64,000 nt of DNA, from positions 560,501-624,500 of the forward strand of contig OY821750.1 in NCBI GenBank assembly GCA_963682055.1, read 5' to 3'. The translations under genes were made by a program, and so were the position numbers. Positions 33,972-45,154 of this stretch are shown piece by piece. The stretch comes from Primula veris. Lineage: Eukaryota > Streptophyta > Magnoliopsida > Ericales > Primulaceae. The notes beneath the pieces are model-generated. The model did no database searches. It was not told the origin of the DNA and worked only from the letters and a program-made list of their open reading frames with translations. Each line of letters starts with the position of its first letter. The stretch's first letter is position 1.

Positions 33972-36900
33972 TCAAGTAGATTTCCCCCTAAAACAGGGAG
34001 TCTCTTTTTGATCTAATAAATAGATGGCTTTGATTTTCTTAGGCAACCACTGTATGTCCATAGTAGAGAAATTTATACCTTTAGCACCAAGTTTAGCAAG
34101 ACCATCAGCTACCTGATTTTGTTCTCTAAATATATGATCAAAATTAGAGCAAACATAAGGCATCATATAACAAATATCATACCAGATTTTGGCAAATTTA
34201 GGACCATGACTTTTCTCCTTTTTCCACCAATTCACTATTAATTCTGAATCTGATTCAATTAATAGTTCATTAAAGCCCATAAAAACATAATGAGAAGTCC
34301 ATTTAATAAAGCAGCCAGTTCAGCATATATATGATTATTAGTGTCTAGATTAAAAGAAAAGGCAATGATAAAATTACCATTGCTATCTCTTAATATCCCA
34401 CCACATCCTGTTCTTACACCCTCACTAACAGAACCATCAATGTTAAGTTTAAGTCTACCACTAGGTGGACATTTCCAGTAAACCAACAGAGGTCTTTTGA
34501 CATTAAAAGCTTTAATATTAATACCAAGGTTTATAAGAGTAATATTATTAAATGACTTACCAATGACTTTAGGGGTAATGAGATCATTTAAATCTCGTAG
34601 CCAATTAATAATTTTATTGATAATTGAATCAACATTCATTTCAATATTCTCATGCTTATTTTTATTCTTACTAATCCAAATTTCCCAACAAATAAGAGAG
34701 GGGACTAGTGATGCTATTATACCAAAGTGAGATAGATCACATTTAGCAAACCATTTTGTAACATAAGCTCTCAAATTACCCCCTGTAAATTTATCAAAAC
34801 CAAAAGCATTACTAAAAAAATTCCATACTTTAAAACAAATTTCAATGTTGCTGAATAAATGATCAGCAGAATCCTCTTTATGATTGCAGCAACATGAGCA
34901 TTTTGATGCAAGAGAAATTCCAAATTTCTTAACATCATGATCAAGTTTGACAGCTGAGAACCAAAGCTTCCAATTAAAAACAGAAATTTTAGTGGGCAAA
35001 ACTTTATTCCATATAAATTTAGCTGTAGAAAATTTTTCACCTTTATTTCTCAGTAAATTATAAGAATTCTTCACAGTAAGCTCACCATTATGTGATAGAG
35101 GCCAGAACCTGTAGTCAGTACCAGCTCTTAGACAAACTGAGAGTTGAGTAACTCTATTAGCTAAGTTCTTACCTCCCATAAGTTCAATCAATTTAGCATC
35201 TCAACTACAACCAACAATTACCTGATTAAGAAGAATATTAGGAAAAACAACATTGAAATCATTGCAAAGCAGACCTGTCCCTGACCAATTTTCATACCAA
35301 AAACTTACAGACCCTTCATTAAGACTCCATTCACTTTTTGTAACTAAAGTATTGAAATTGGCACCAAAACACTTCCAAATGTAAGAATGATTTTGTTTAA
35401 AAATAGGATTAGACCAATTTACATATTTTGCAAGGTATTTCTGGTACATAAAAACTGACCAAGGAGTTTCAGAATCTAATAGTTTCCAACTCATTTTAAA
35501 ATGAAGTGCTTTCATTACTTCAGAAATATCTCTAATACCCAAACCACCCTCAGATGTGGGTTTAGCAATTTTAGACCATCTAAGCCAATGATGTTTATTT
35601 TTGCTATCAAAAGTACCCCAGAAAAAGTTTGCAAAGGTCATATTAATTTTGTCTAGTACTAATTTAGGGGGGTTTAGCACAGCAAGGAGGTGCATAGGGA
35701 AAGAGGAAAGAACATGTTTAATTAAGGTAATTTTAGCCCCAGGAGACAGCAATCCACTTTTCCAGCTAGCTACCTTAGTGTAAATTTTGTCTAACAAAGG
35801 ATTATACATATTAGAGGTAAACTTAGCATAATGTAGGGGAATCCCCAAATATTTAGTAGGAAATGTACCCTCACTAAAACCAGTGGCTTGAGCTATAATA
35901 CTTTTTCTAATGGAGGTTTGTTTAAAAGTTAAAAACATACTTTTAGATTTATTGAGAAGTTGACCTGAAGCCTTTTCATAATCATTTATAAAGTTCATAA
36001 GAATGGTAAGATTATTTTTAGTACCATTTGCAAAAATTAAAATATCATCTGCAAATAGAATGTGAGAAATAGGCTTAATATTAGGAGGAATAGCATAAGG
36101 TATAAGCTTTTCTTTATCATATAAGCTTTCCAACCCTCTACTGGGTACATCTTCTGCAATAATAAAGAGTAATGGTGAAAGAGGATCACCTTGTTTAACT
36201 CCTCTGCTAGATGAAAAATAGCCATGTTGTACCCCATTCACACACACAGAGTATTTGGCTAGGGTGACACATTTCATTACAAGATTGATCCAAGTATTAT
36301 CAAAACCAAAAGCAACAAGAACATTTTTTAGAAAGTTCCAGTTTATTCTATCAAAGGCTTTGGCCATGTCTAATTTAAAAACCACATTACCACCTCTAGG
36401 TTGATTACCTAAATGTACTAGCAGTTCTTGAGATAACAAAATGGCATCAGAAATATTTCTACCCTCAACAAAACCACTTTGTTGGGGGGAAATAATTTTA
36501 GGCAAAATGATAGATAATCTTTTGGCCATAATTTTAGTAATAATTTTATAAAATACTTGACATAGACTAATAGGTAAGAATTGTGAAAAATCAGTTGGAT
36601 TGTCTGTTTTAGGAATGAGAATAATAAGTGCAGAAACAAAAGCTTGTGGGAAAGTTTCCCCCTTAAAGAAGCCAATAACAGCTTCACAAAGGTCATCCAC
36701 AATAGTATCCCAACAACTAGTAAAAAACACTGAGCTAAACCCATCTGGGCCTGGAGAAGAATCCATAGGTATATCTTTTACTGCATTTTTTATTTCATCT
36801 AGAGTTGGACATGATTTTAGCATTTTATTATCATTAGAATTAACCAAAACAGGGATAACATTTAATAGAGATAAGTTAGCACTTACTCCATTATCAGTTA

Positions 36901-38095
36901 GATGATTCTCAAAGAAAGAACATGCTTCATTTTTAATCTCATTAAAATCCTCAGAAACCCTACCATTGGCCATTTTAATCTGTTGAATACAAATTTTAGC
37001 TCTCTTGTGTTTAATCATATGATGAAAAAACTTTGTATTTCTGTCACCCTCAGCTAACCATTTGACTTTAGCCTTTTGTTTTAGAAAAATTTCTTCTTGC
37101 AATACAGCTTCCTTATATTTATTAAGACAAGATAAGTACTCCTTTAAATATGCATCACCTAAAGTAACAAGATTATTCTCTGCAAAGGTTAGAGAATCAC
37201 CAAGTAAAGCCACTTTATTAATGATATTACCAAAATTATTTTTGTTCCACACTTTGAGGGCAGCTTTTAACCTTTTTAGCTTAAAAGCAAACTTATTCAT
37301 ACCCTGTAAATAACAATAGATACTCCAATTATTCTTAACAAATTCATGAAAATCCTTGTGATGAAGCCACATTCTCTGAAATTTGAAAACAGAAGGTCCA
37401 TAAGAGTTATTAGAGCTAAAAGTAAAGACTAAAGGTGAATGATCAGAAATGGTTCTTTCTAAGATGTTAAGTTTAAGAGAATGGAAGTTGCCTTCCCAAC
37501 TAACAGTAACCATTGCTCTATCTAACTTTTCAAACTGAGTTTTACCATTACTACACCTAAACCAGGTAAAAGGAGAGCCAACATAAGTCATGTCAATTAG
37601 GTTATTTCCACTAATAAAATCACAAAAATCATTTTTATCTCTACTAGCTCTAGTATGGCCACTTAGTTTTTCAGAGTCACTTTTAGTAGTGTTAAAATCT
37701 CCTGCAATGAGCCACTTTTCATTTTTAAGATTCAAATTACTAACTGTAGTCCAAAGTAACCTCCTAGAAATGTAATCACATTTAGCATAAACAAAGGTAA
37801 TATAAAAAACCCCATCTGTCAAAAATTTTAAAGTAATTTCTTGAGAGGAAGAGCTAATTATATCAAATTTCAAATACTTCTTAAACATTATCCAAATTTT
37901 ACCTTTACTAGACTCATTAGCTAGAATACAGTCCATTCCTAATTTTCTAATAATAGCACTATTTTTATTAACAGGAATCATAGGTTCTAATATATCAACT
38001 AAATCAAACTTATATTTCTTAGTATATATAGATAATTGGGCTTGAGAAATAATATTGGAAATGCCCCTTATATTCCATATTAAAAAATTAAACAT
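33972..38095 (-). pseudogene. LINE ORF2: endonuclease, reverse transcriptase, RNase H (one stop, one frameshift)
   Basis: The start ATG at 38095 overlaps ORF1's end. The N-terminal AP-type endonuclease has LIAGDFNTTKSD and TISDHSPLVF. RT follows with LPISLCQVFYKIITKIMAKR, FKLDMAKAFDRI, GVKQGDPLSPLLF and the catalytic HILFADDILIFA. A TGA at 35201-35203 interrupts the frame after QVIVGCS; it continues with KLIELMGGKN and a cysteine-rich zf-RVT region. RNase H starts at LNIDGSVSEG. A frameshift near 34260-34290 separates AELAALLNGLL from MGFNELLIESDSELIV and REQNQVADGLAKLG. The catalytic residues of each domain are present, so only two lesions disable it. Confidence 0.92.
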
Positions 38096-39851
38096 TTAAA
38101 GAGGCAGAAATCTCCTTTCTGGTATCTATACTAGTAGGAGTGTACCTGTTAGGACGTTTGATATTCCTTTTCTCAAGCTTGTTCTCATCTTCCCCCCTAG
38201 ATAGCTCCTGCTTCTCATTGAAAGATTTGCCAATGCTTGAACCCAAATGCAGTTTACTCATTAGATCTTCCATTGAGTTGTTCACCTCAACCTCATCATT
38301 TGCTCTCTTGTTATTGATAGAGCTAGAAATCAGCTCACTCTCAGCCTGTTCCAGTTTCTTTTTTTCCTTATTTCTTTTTTCTCTTTCTTTCTTCCTTGCA
38401 CCTTTTGACAAAGAAAATCCATCGCTAAAAGAATTCCCTTGTTCACCCTTCTCATTGTCAGTATTTCCAATAAAAACCAAGGGTCTTTTAATCCCTTGAG
38501 ATATTATTGTTGCTTCCCCTATATTGGAGACTAGTGCATTCTTATAATTGCTCACAATCTGAGGTACAGTTTGAAGAGGAGTACTCTCCAAAATATCATT
38601 GACATTGACCTCATTGGTGTTCTCATTCAACATCTCAGTGACTGGTATTACCTCATCCTCTTTTTTAACAAAAGATGAAGAAGCCACAAATTCCCCTACA
38701 GGAATGTTTCTCTTATGCTTTTCTGCCTCCCCCATGTCTACATCACTATCCATTATGATCCATTTTCCTTTTTCTTTTCTCATGAATTTACCATCTTTGT
38801 TAAAACATTCATTTTCATTTAGTTCCCTTGGTTTTTTAACAGCATATTCTTGCCTGATTACAACCTTTTTCTGGTTCAGTTGAACTCTGTTTCTTTCCCC
38901 AAATGACCTCTGTTCCATTACAGTCTTTAGCCCATTCTGATATTCATCGCCCTTATTATTAATTTCATTACCCTTCACCTTACCCTGACCATTACTAACC
39001 TGATTTGAAATCACCCCACCAAAGAATATTTTACACTCACTAGGGGAGTGACCTTGTAGCCAACATTTATCACAATATTTAGTCATTTTTTCATATTCTA
39101 TTTTTTGCCAAAAGCCTTCTTCATGTGAAGTACCAATCCACACTACATCTTCCCTATTTTCTAAAAGGTCCATTTCTACACAAAACCTAGCAAAAGCTGG
39201 CCTAGCGTGAGTCAAAGTAGCTAAATCAGCCACTAAAAACCTACCAAAAGGTTGTGTTATAGCTTTTAGGTAAGATAGGATGCAAAAATTGAGAGGGAGA
39301 AGAGGAAGTTTGATCCAGACTGGGGCAATAGAGGATTCCCTCTTTAAATTAAAGTCCACAGTCCATTTAAATATTCTAAATAACGCACCCTCCATCTCAT
39401 GATTATTCTGGGTCCATATTTTGGTAAAATCAATACTGTTTCTAGCTTTAATGAAAACGTGTCTGTTATCAATAAGGCTAACAACCGGTGTTTGAGTTAA
39501 TCCCCAATGTTTAACAATATGGTCTCTAATAACTTCAATCCTTGGTCTTCCCTTACTAAATTTAGCTACCAAACCATATTGAAGAGGGGTACCTGATCTT
39601 TGTAGTTCTAAGGTGGAAAAGATAACAGCAGGCTTGGATTCTTTAGTTTGTGTTTGCTTTAAAGGTAGTTGAACATCAGATATATCCAGTGTACTCAGAT
39701 CTAATTTATAGTTTGTTGCCTCTAAATTATTAGATGAAAGAATACCTTTTAGAGCTGATGCATAGGACTTACTAGCATTAGACTGATTTTCATTGGTATT
39801 AGGAGAAGGGATTTCAACCCCTTTACCTTTATCGATCTCCTCTGTACCCAT
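38088..39851 (-). CDS. LINE ORF1: DUF4283 and CCHC zinc-knuckle RNA-binding protein
   Basis: 587 codons without interruption. After a variable Ser/Thr/Asn-rich N-terminus, residues of about 90-255 form a DUF4283 domain (KFSKGRPRIEVIRDHIVKHW, RIFKWTVDFN, PVWIKLPLLPL, FGRFLVADLATLTHARPAFA). A knuckle CDKCWLQGHSPSEC (C-x2-C-x4-H-x4-C) follows near residue 260. The C-terminal half is charged, lysine- and glutamate-rich. In plant LINEs this protein coats the element RNA. It ends with a TAA overlapping the ORF2 start. Confidence 0.92.
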   Translation of the reverse strand: MGTEEIDKGKGVEIPSPNTNENQSNASKSYASALKGILSSNNLEATNYKLDLSTLDISDVQLPLKQTQTKESKPAVIFSTLELQRSGTPLQYGLVAKFSKGRPRIEVIRDHIVKHWGLTQTPVVSLIDNRHVFIKARNSIDFTKIWTQNNHEMEGALFRIFKWTVDFNLKRESSIAPVWIKLPLLPLNFCILSYLKAITQPFGRFLVADLATLTHARPAFARFCVEMDLLENREDVVWIGTSHEEGFWQKIEYEKMTKYCDKCWLQGHSPSECKIFFGGVISNQVSNGQGKVKGNEINNKGDEYQNGLKTVMEQRSFGERNRVQLNQKKVVIRQEYAVKKPRELNENECFNKDGKFMRKEKGKWIIMDSDVDMGEAEKHKRNIPVGEFVASSSFVKKEDEVIPVTEMLNENTNEVNVNDILESTPLQTVPQIVSNYKNALVSNIGEATIISQGIKRPLVFIGNTDNEKGEQGNSFSDGFSLSKGARKKEREKRNKEKKKLEQAESELISSSINNKRANDEVEVNNSMEDLMSKLHLGSSIGKSFNEKQELSRGEDENKLEKRNIKRPNRYTPTSIDTRKEISASLNV

Positions 39852-40068
39852 CGAGCTTAAACCATTTCAAAAAGAATTCAGTGTATCCCTATAAAATATT
39901 GTATATGGAAAGGGGAATGATAGATCTGTATAAATATGTATCTAGATCGTAAAACGGATGAGAGATACGACTGAAAGAAGAAACCCTAGATTCGCCGCCG
40001 TTTGCTCTCTACTTTATCTCTCTATAAATATTCCCCTTACTTCTTGAAGAAATACATCTTACGTTTTT
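39852..40068 (-). other. LINE 5' untranslated region
   Basis: Between the target duplication and the ORF1 start, about 217 bp with GAAACCCTAGATTCGCCGCCG near 39985 read on the plus strand. It presumably holds the internal promoter. Confidence 0.6.
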
Positions 40069-40086
40069 TTATAGAATACTTGTTTT
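40069..40086. repeat. LINE target-site duplication, right copy
   Basis: TTATAGAATACTTGTTTT, matching 33167-33184. Confidence 0.9.
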
Positions 40087-41552
40087 ATGCATATACTCCT
40101 TCCAAACACATCATTCTTAAACCATACATACACATATCCACTCCCAGAATACTTTTTTCCTAACACCATCACCTCCTCTATCTCTTGCTCTCTCTTTATA
40201 TATATACTAGCGAACAAATCCCACGTGATGTGTGGTGTAACGTTTGGCTTGGTTTGATCTAAGACGTCTCCAAAATATGTTGAATTTGTATTTATTGACC
40301 TAATCACAAAAATATTGAAAATTAAAAAGAAGGAATCAATTCAGAGTCCAAAATGTATTCAACGTATACACAAACTTAGTAATGTAAGTAACACTAAAAA
40401 AAATTACCTCAGAAAACGAATATCTCCATTGTAGGAACCAAATGAATTGTTGAGAAAAAATAAGGAGAGAGAATAGGAGAGAGAGGGGAAGAGGGAATAA
40501 CAGTTGTTATGAAAAAAATAGGAGCAGTTATTATCAACGTGTAGCAGTTTTTTATTATAGCGGTTACTCCTTTTAGTATTTGATTTATTTGTAATTTGTG
40601 TAATTAGAGAGGTTTTTGGTAATTATTTGTTTTAAAAACTCATAAGCGGTCTACACATCAACTATTAGTAAGATATATATATATATATATACAAATGTCT
40701 ACCATTCTAGACCTCTGGCAACCTTCTCTTCGCCTCTCGACGGAGAGAAAAAATCCCAAAAAGAATTCAGATGTTCGTTGCGGAAAAAAAACCTAAAATT
40801 GAAGAATTGATGACCACCGAAAACTTAGAGAAGTACTTACCAGCAAACTTCATTTTGTTATTGTAAACACGATATTATTGACTTATTGTAAAAAAGATAT
40901 GGAGACCAAAATTGTAGACTAGTAGTCTAGTAGTATGACTATATATTGGTAAGATTTCTCCAAATTGAAAATTGTGTTTGTTTATAATTAATGAGTAAGA
41001 TTCAAGCCAACTTCTTTTGTCACCAATTTCCAATTTTCAGCAATATTGATGCAACATTTCATAGTATAACACTAGAACAGATTGTAGCAAAAAACACGTG
41101 TAGAAAAACAAACAAATATTTCAAGCCAACTTCAGCACCACTTGATTTCATAGCTTGCACTGAGATTGGTCGAAATGGAAACTAAACCGGTGGTGTTGTG
41201 TTTCGGAAAACTAAACCGCTAGAGGTCGATGATGTGGTGAAAGGAGTCAAAACAGAGGTCGCTTTAATCGTACATAGTTAGTTAATGTGACAAGTTCCTA
41301 ACTTTCTATTTTGTATCCACTGTCACAAACAATTTTTATTCCTTACATTTATTTTATTTTTCTGAATGGATAGTACTCCACAGATTAAGAGCTTTCAATA
41401 ACCGTAAATTACAAAAACTTCCCTAAATGCAAAAACATGTTACAAAATATCTTAATTTTTATATAAATGCCATTCAACTATTGAGATTTTGATGATCATA
41501 GACATGGGCGCTTACGTTTCGGTAAACAATTTAGCGATGATTTAGCATTTTT
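40087..41552. other. Flank segment B, right part, with a rearranged DUF1997 exon scrap
   Basis: 40087-40785 and 41240-41552 match flank A (26081-26785 and 26795-27101). The middle 40790-41238 is absent from A. Inside it, TAGAACAGATTGTAGCAAAA (about 41077) and ATAGCTTGCACTGAGATTGG (about 41150) match the exon 5/intron border of the DUF1997 gene (46225 and 46175), but in swapped order. No gene is encoded. Confidence 0.6.
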
Positions 41553-42690
41553 AAACATTTTTTGAAACTAAAATTATTGATGCGTCTGGTGTATGTACGT
41601 GTTTAATTTAGTCAAGGTTAAAAAAAATGTACTTTAATAGACTTCAAAGATCCATACAATTTGAAATTAAATGATATGCCATGACTTCCATACACATGAT
41701 ATCATGAAACATTAACAATAGAAACTTATAACTAATTTTAAATAAAAAGAGTCTCAAACCCAAACTTCACAAATAGAGAAGGAATTATATGAGTCTACAA
41801 CCTCACATTTTAGAAAAAATTATGAAAAACTAAATTTTTTTTTTATGTATTTTGATTAAAACATTTAAATTTTAATGTTTCAGCCTCACATTCCGTAAAA
41901 TATTTTCATATAAAGTATAAAAAAAAATTACATAGAAAATCAGCCCCATTTCGCAATCTTTGTTCTGAATGAGATCGGGCCGCTAAAAAAGTGAGAGAGA
42001 GCGGGGTAATGGACTGAGAGGGAGACGTTGATATGCAACAGCAACAACCAACATATGTGAGGTTATTATCATGTGTAATTCTAATATCCCGCATACCATC
42101 GTTTAATCATTGAATATATTTTTATATTCGAGTTGCATTTAATACGAATATTATTTGTATTTATACCATAAAATTATAACATTACTATTTTTATGTATTT
42201 GATTTACTTTTTTTATAAGCGTGTATTTGATTTACTTACGTATTACTATAATAAACAATTTTAAAAGAGATTTCATACATTATTAACCAATGCATTTGAG
42301 CACTTATTAGCTTTTCCCAATTAATAAATACATCTTCAGTGACCCCATATGGAGTCATTTTAAATGCTACCACATTTAATTCAACTAATTTACCTTATGC
42401 TACCCTTTGTTTCCAGGATGGGTGACTTCTAGTGACCAAACATTGCTTATGCCACTAAACTAACTTACTTTTAGTGAGAATTCAAAATAATTTTGTTCCA
42501 AAAAATGATAATTCTTCTAGTGAATGGGCAAGGACTATATGTAAAAAGAAAAAGAAAACAAAACTTAAACCCTTGAGCACTTTTTTAAATCATTCAACTG
42601 CACAAACGAAATGAATTTTAATAAATGAATGGATGGGAAAGGAAAAGGGAAAATTTAGAAATTTAATTAATGTAGAAGATGAGAGGCAGA
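41553..42690. other. Gene-free AT-rich stretch
   Basis: No coding or clear repeat. It is the sequence that adjoined flank B before any insertion. Confidence 0.4.
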
Positions 42691-42877
42691 TTAAGGAGTC
42701 GATAATACGTGTAATTTTTCGTTCATGAACCTCCATTGATTTTTTCCGACTCTAATTTTAAAATTGTGAAAAGTTACAGAAAATACTTTGAATTCGAAAC
42801 AAACTATTTGATGACATGACCGTTGAATGTAATCAACAAAATTATAAATAGAAAGATATATCTTGTTAATAGATGGG

Positions 42878-42885
42878 TATAAATA
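42878..42885 (+). promoter_or_regulatory. TATA box of peptide locus 3
   Basis: TATAAATA at the conserved position, in the shared ~190-bp promoter (from about 42690). Confidence 0.65.
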
Positions 42886-42970
42886 AGTGTGGGAATATAG
42901 AAAAGCTATATTATATTTGTTGGAGAAGGAATTACATTGGTTTAGTCCCCAACTAAAATTAAACAAAAAA

Positions 42971-43730
42971 ATGGGTCACGATAAGTGTAGTAGTGTAAAA
43001 GTTTGTGTCATGTTTCTCATAATAATGAGTACGCTTTCTATGATTTCGGCATTTCAACCTCGTAGGCGAGTTGATCCACTGTGCGTATCATTTTGTGTAA
43101 GTTGGTATTATAGAGATCTTGTTATAAGTTTTGTGCTATATGTTTCGCTGGATGCATACTTCGTTGCTTTCATTACAAAAATCGCCAAATAACAACAACA
43201 TCGGATGCTCAACCAAACCCGCCAAGTCCAATGGTTACTCTAATGATAAAAAAAAAAAAAGGAAAATTTAGCAACTCTATCATACATTTTGGATACTATT
43301 TTATTTCCCTAAGTACGTAGTTAGTGTTCCACTTGGTAAGAACTTTATCAAGTTCCTAAATTTTGTACATAGAAGTTAGAACTATCATAATTCTTTTCGG
43401 TTGATCTTCGATAAATCCTTCCTCCATAAATTTTTAACTTCGTTTGGAAGAGGACGAAAATTTATATGAAAAAATATATATTACAATAGCTGAAAATGAA
43501 TTGGAAATAAATCAAATATATAAATGTGGTATGCATCAATCTTTTTTTTTTCAACGTTATGTGATCAAAATAAATTTAGGTTATGTGATCAAAATACGAC
43601 TGATCAAGTCAAGTAAATAGAAAAAACTTAGTGAACTCCTTCATTATCCATAAAATCTTATATTTTTTATATTTCAAGACCACTATCCTAATTAAGTGCA
43701 TTTTGCAGATATGAAATAAATATCTGAAGA
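42971..43730 (+). pseudogene. Secreted cysteine-rich peptide, locus 3 (degenerate)
   Basis: The signal peptide is intact (MGHDKCSS, then MFLIIMSTLSMISA). The mature part starts FQPRRRVDPLCVSFC, but the third cysteine is Tyr. A net five-base insertion before the second cysteine cluster shifts the frame, ending in a stop at 43192. The donor seen at loci 1 and 2 is replaced by an A-run followed by GGAAAATT, so splicing to the conserved second exon (acceptor TTTTGCAG at 43701-43708) is also lost. Two independent lesions mark it as a pseudogene. Confidence 0.75.
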
Positions 43731-44895
43731 CATGTGGAGATGCCTACCACATATATAGAAGAACGATGACAATATATCATTTTTTTCTCACCAAAACTTT
43801 CAAGAAATTAAGAACTCCTTTTATTTAGAATTATTAATTATAAGTTTCTATTGTTAATGCCTCATGTGTACGAAAGACGTGGAATTAATATTTCATTTCA
43901 AAAATCCGGTGTTAAGGTATATAATTTTTTTTTTGTTTTTTTTTTTGTTTTTTTATCTTATTTAACTAAATCAAACAATGTGCATACACGAGACACATCA
44001 ATATTTTGAGTTTCACAAATTTTTAAATTGTTTAGAAGTTTTTTGGGATAATTTATGTTGGTTAAAGTCTTGAATACTGACAGCTGCTGATTACATAATG
44101 TTCATTTTATAAAATCAAGTTGGCCGAATATTTTATTAAGCGTCACACACACCGAATAAGAAATATTCTATTTCGTTTCTAAATAATTATCTCATTAGAT
44201 TTGGCACAAATAGTAAGGAGCCAACATGAGTCTACATGACATTTACAAAACTAACCCCACTTTTTGTCAAATCATATAATTAATAATTTACTATTGTTAA
44301 GTTAAAGGGCAAAAAGGTAATCACCTGCAAACTAACTTGTTTATTTTGAAAAATATACAATTATTTAGTGATATCCCAAAATAGAATAAGATGAAACTAT
44401 TTAGTAACAGATAAGAGTACCATACTTCGTCATATACTAGTATATACTCATGTACACAATGTGCACATAACTAAGTCATTTGACGTAATAAGCGGAATAG
44501 GGGTATATTATATAAGTTGTACAGACCAAATCACAAATAAAGTTACACATCTCAAGTCTAAAAGTACCCAAACGTACCAGAACACTCAAGGGCGAAGCCA
44601 TGAATGGTTAATGGGAGGTGTCGAATTTACATTTGGGCTGGTGAGTTGCCCTAACCGGAAGGGTAATCGTCATGAGAGGGACAATCACCGGTTTCATCAT
44701 GTTAACTTAAGCTTCTGTTCTTGCCGTGATTTATGGTGAGGATTGTAGAAAAAAGATGCATTTAATTTATGAAAGGTTTTGTCATAATTAGTGCACACTT
44801 TTATGAAGCAATTGATAATAGTTTTCACTGTTCATATATATATCTCAGACTAATATGTATCTAAACTTCAATATACTACTGCTGCTAAGCCAAAA
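43731..44895. repeat. Segmental duplicate of 56600-57528 and 58429-58500
   Basis: Downstream of locus 3, phrases such as CATGAATGGTT, GAGGTGTCGAATTTACATTT, GGACAATCACCGGTTTCATC and CAATTGATAATAG recur in the same order downstream of locus 4. GGGCGAAGCCATGAAT at 44591 resembles ends of hAT-type elements. No gene. Confidence 0.7.
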
Positions 44896-45154
44896 ACAAG
44901 AGTTTAAAAACACTCGTAACAAACAAGCCATAGTTACAAATTTTCAGAACAATTGAAATCAAAGGGTCCGTTTTTTCTATGGCACGAAATCAAGTAAATC
45001 TATTAAGAGGTTCAGGACACATGATATAACATGGAATACATGCAAATACACAGGATCGCAACAAAGCAACAATTATCTCATTTGTTCAGGTTACAAAAAC
45101 ATAAGTAGAGAAAGAAAAAGGGTGAATTGAAAGGAATTCCCTTTTCTTCAAATC

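Larger units (their letters stand above)
33185..40068 (-). mobile_element. Full-length L1-type LINE with RNase H domain
   Basis: About 6.9 kb, minus orientation. Its 3' end has AATAAA (33210-33215 on the plus strand as TTTATT) and GGTTTGCTGGTTTAATT, then a poly(A) tail seen as T-run up to 33192. ORF1 and ORF2 overlap by eight bases. An 18-bp target duplication flanks it, and the empty target is preserved in paralogous flank A. Plant L1 elements of this build carry an endonuclease-RT ORF2 with a C-terminal RNase H. Part of ORF1 reappears identically at 1-1014. Confidence 0.95.

Noticed and set aside
38140..38883. Plus-strand open frames opposite LINE ORF1 (also at 137-421)
   Set aside because: Antisense shadows of ORF1, with low-complexity Ser/Phe composition.
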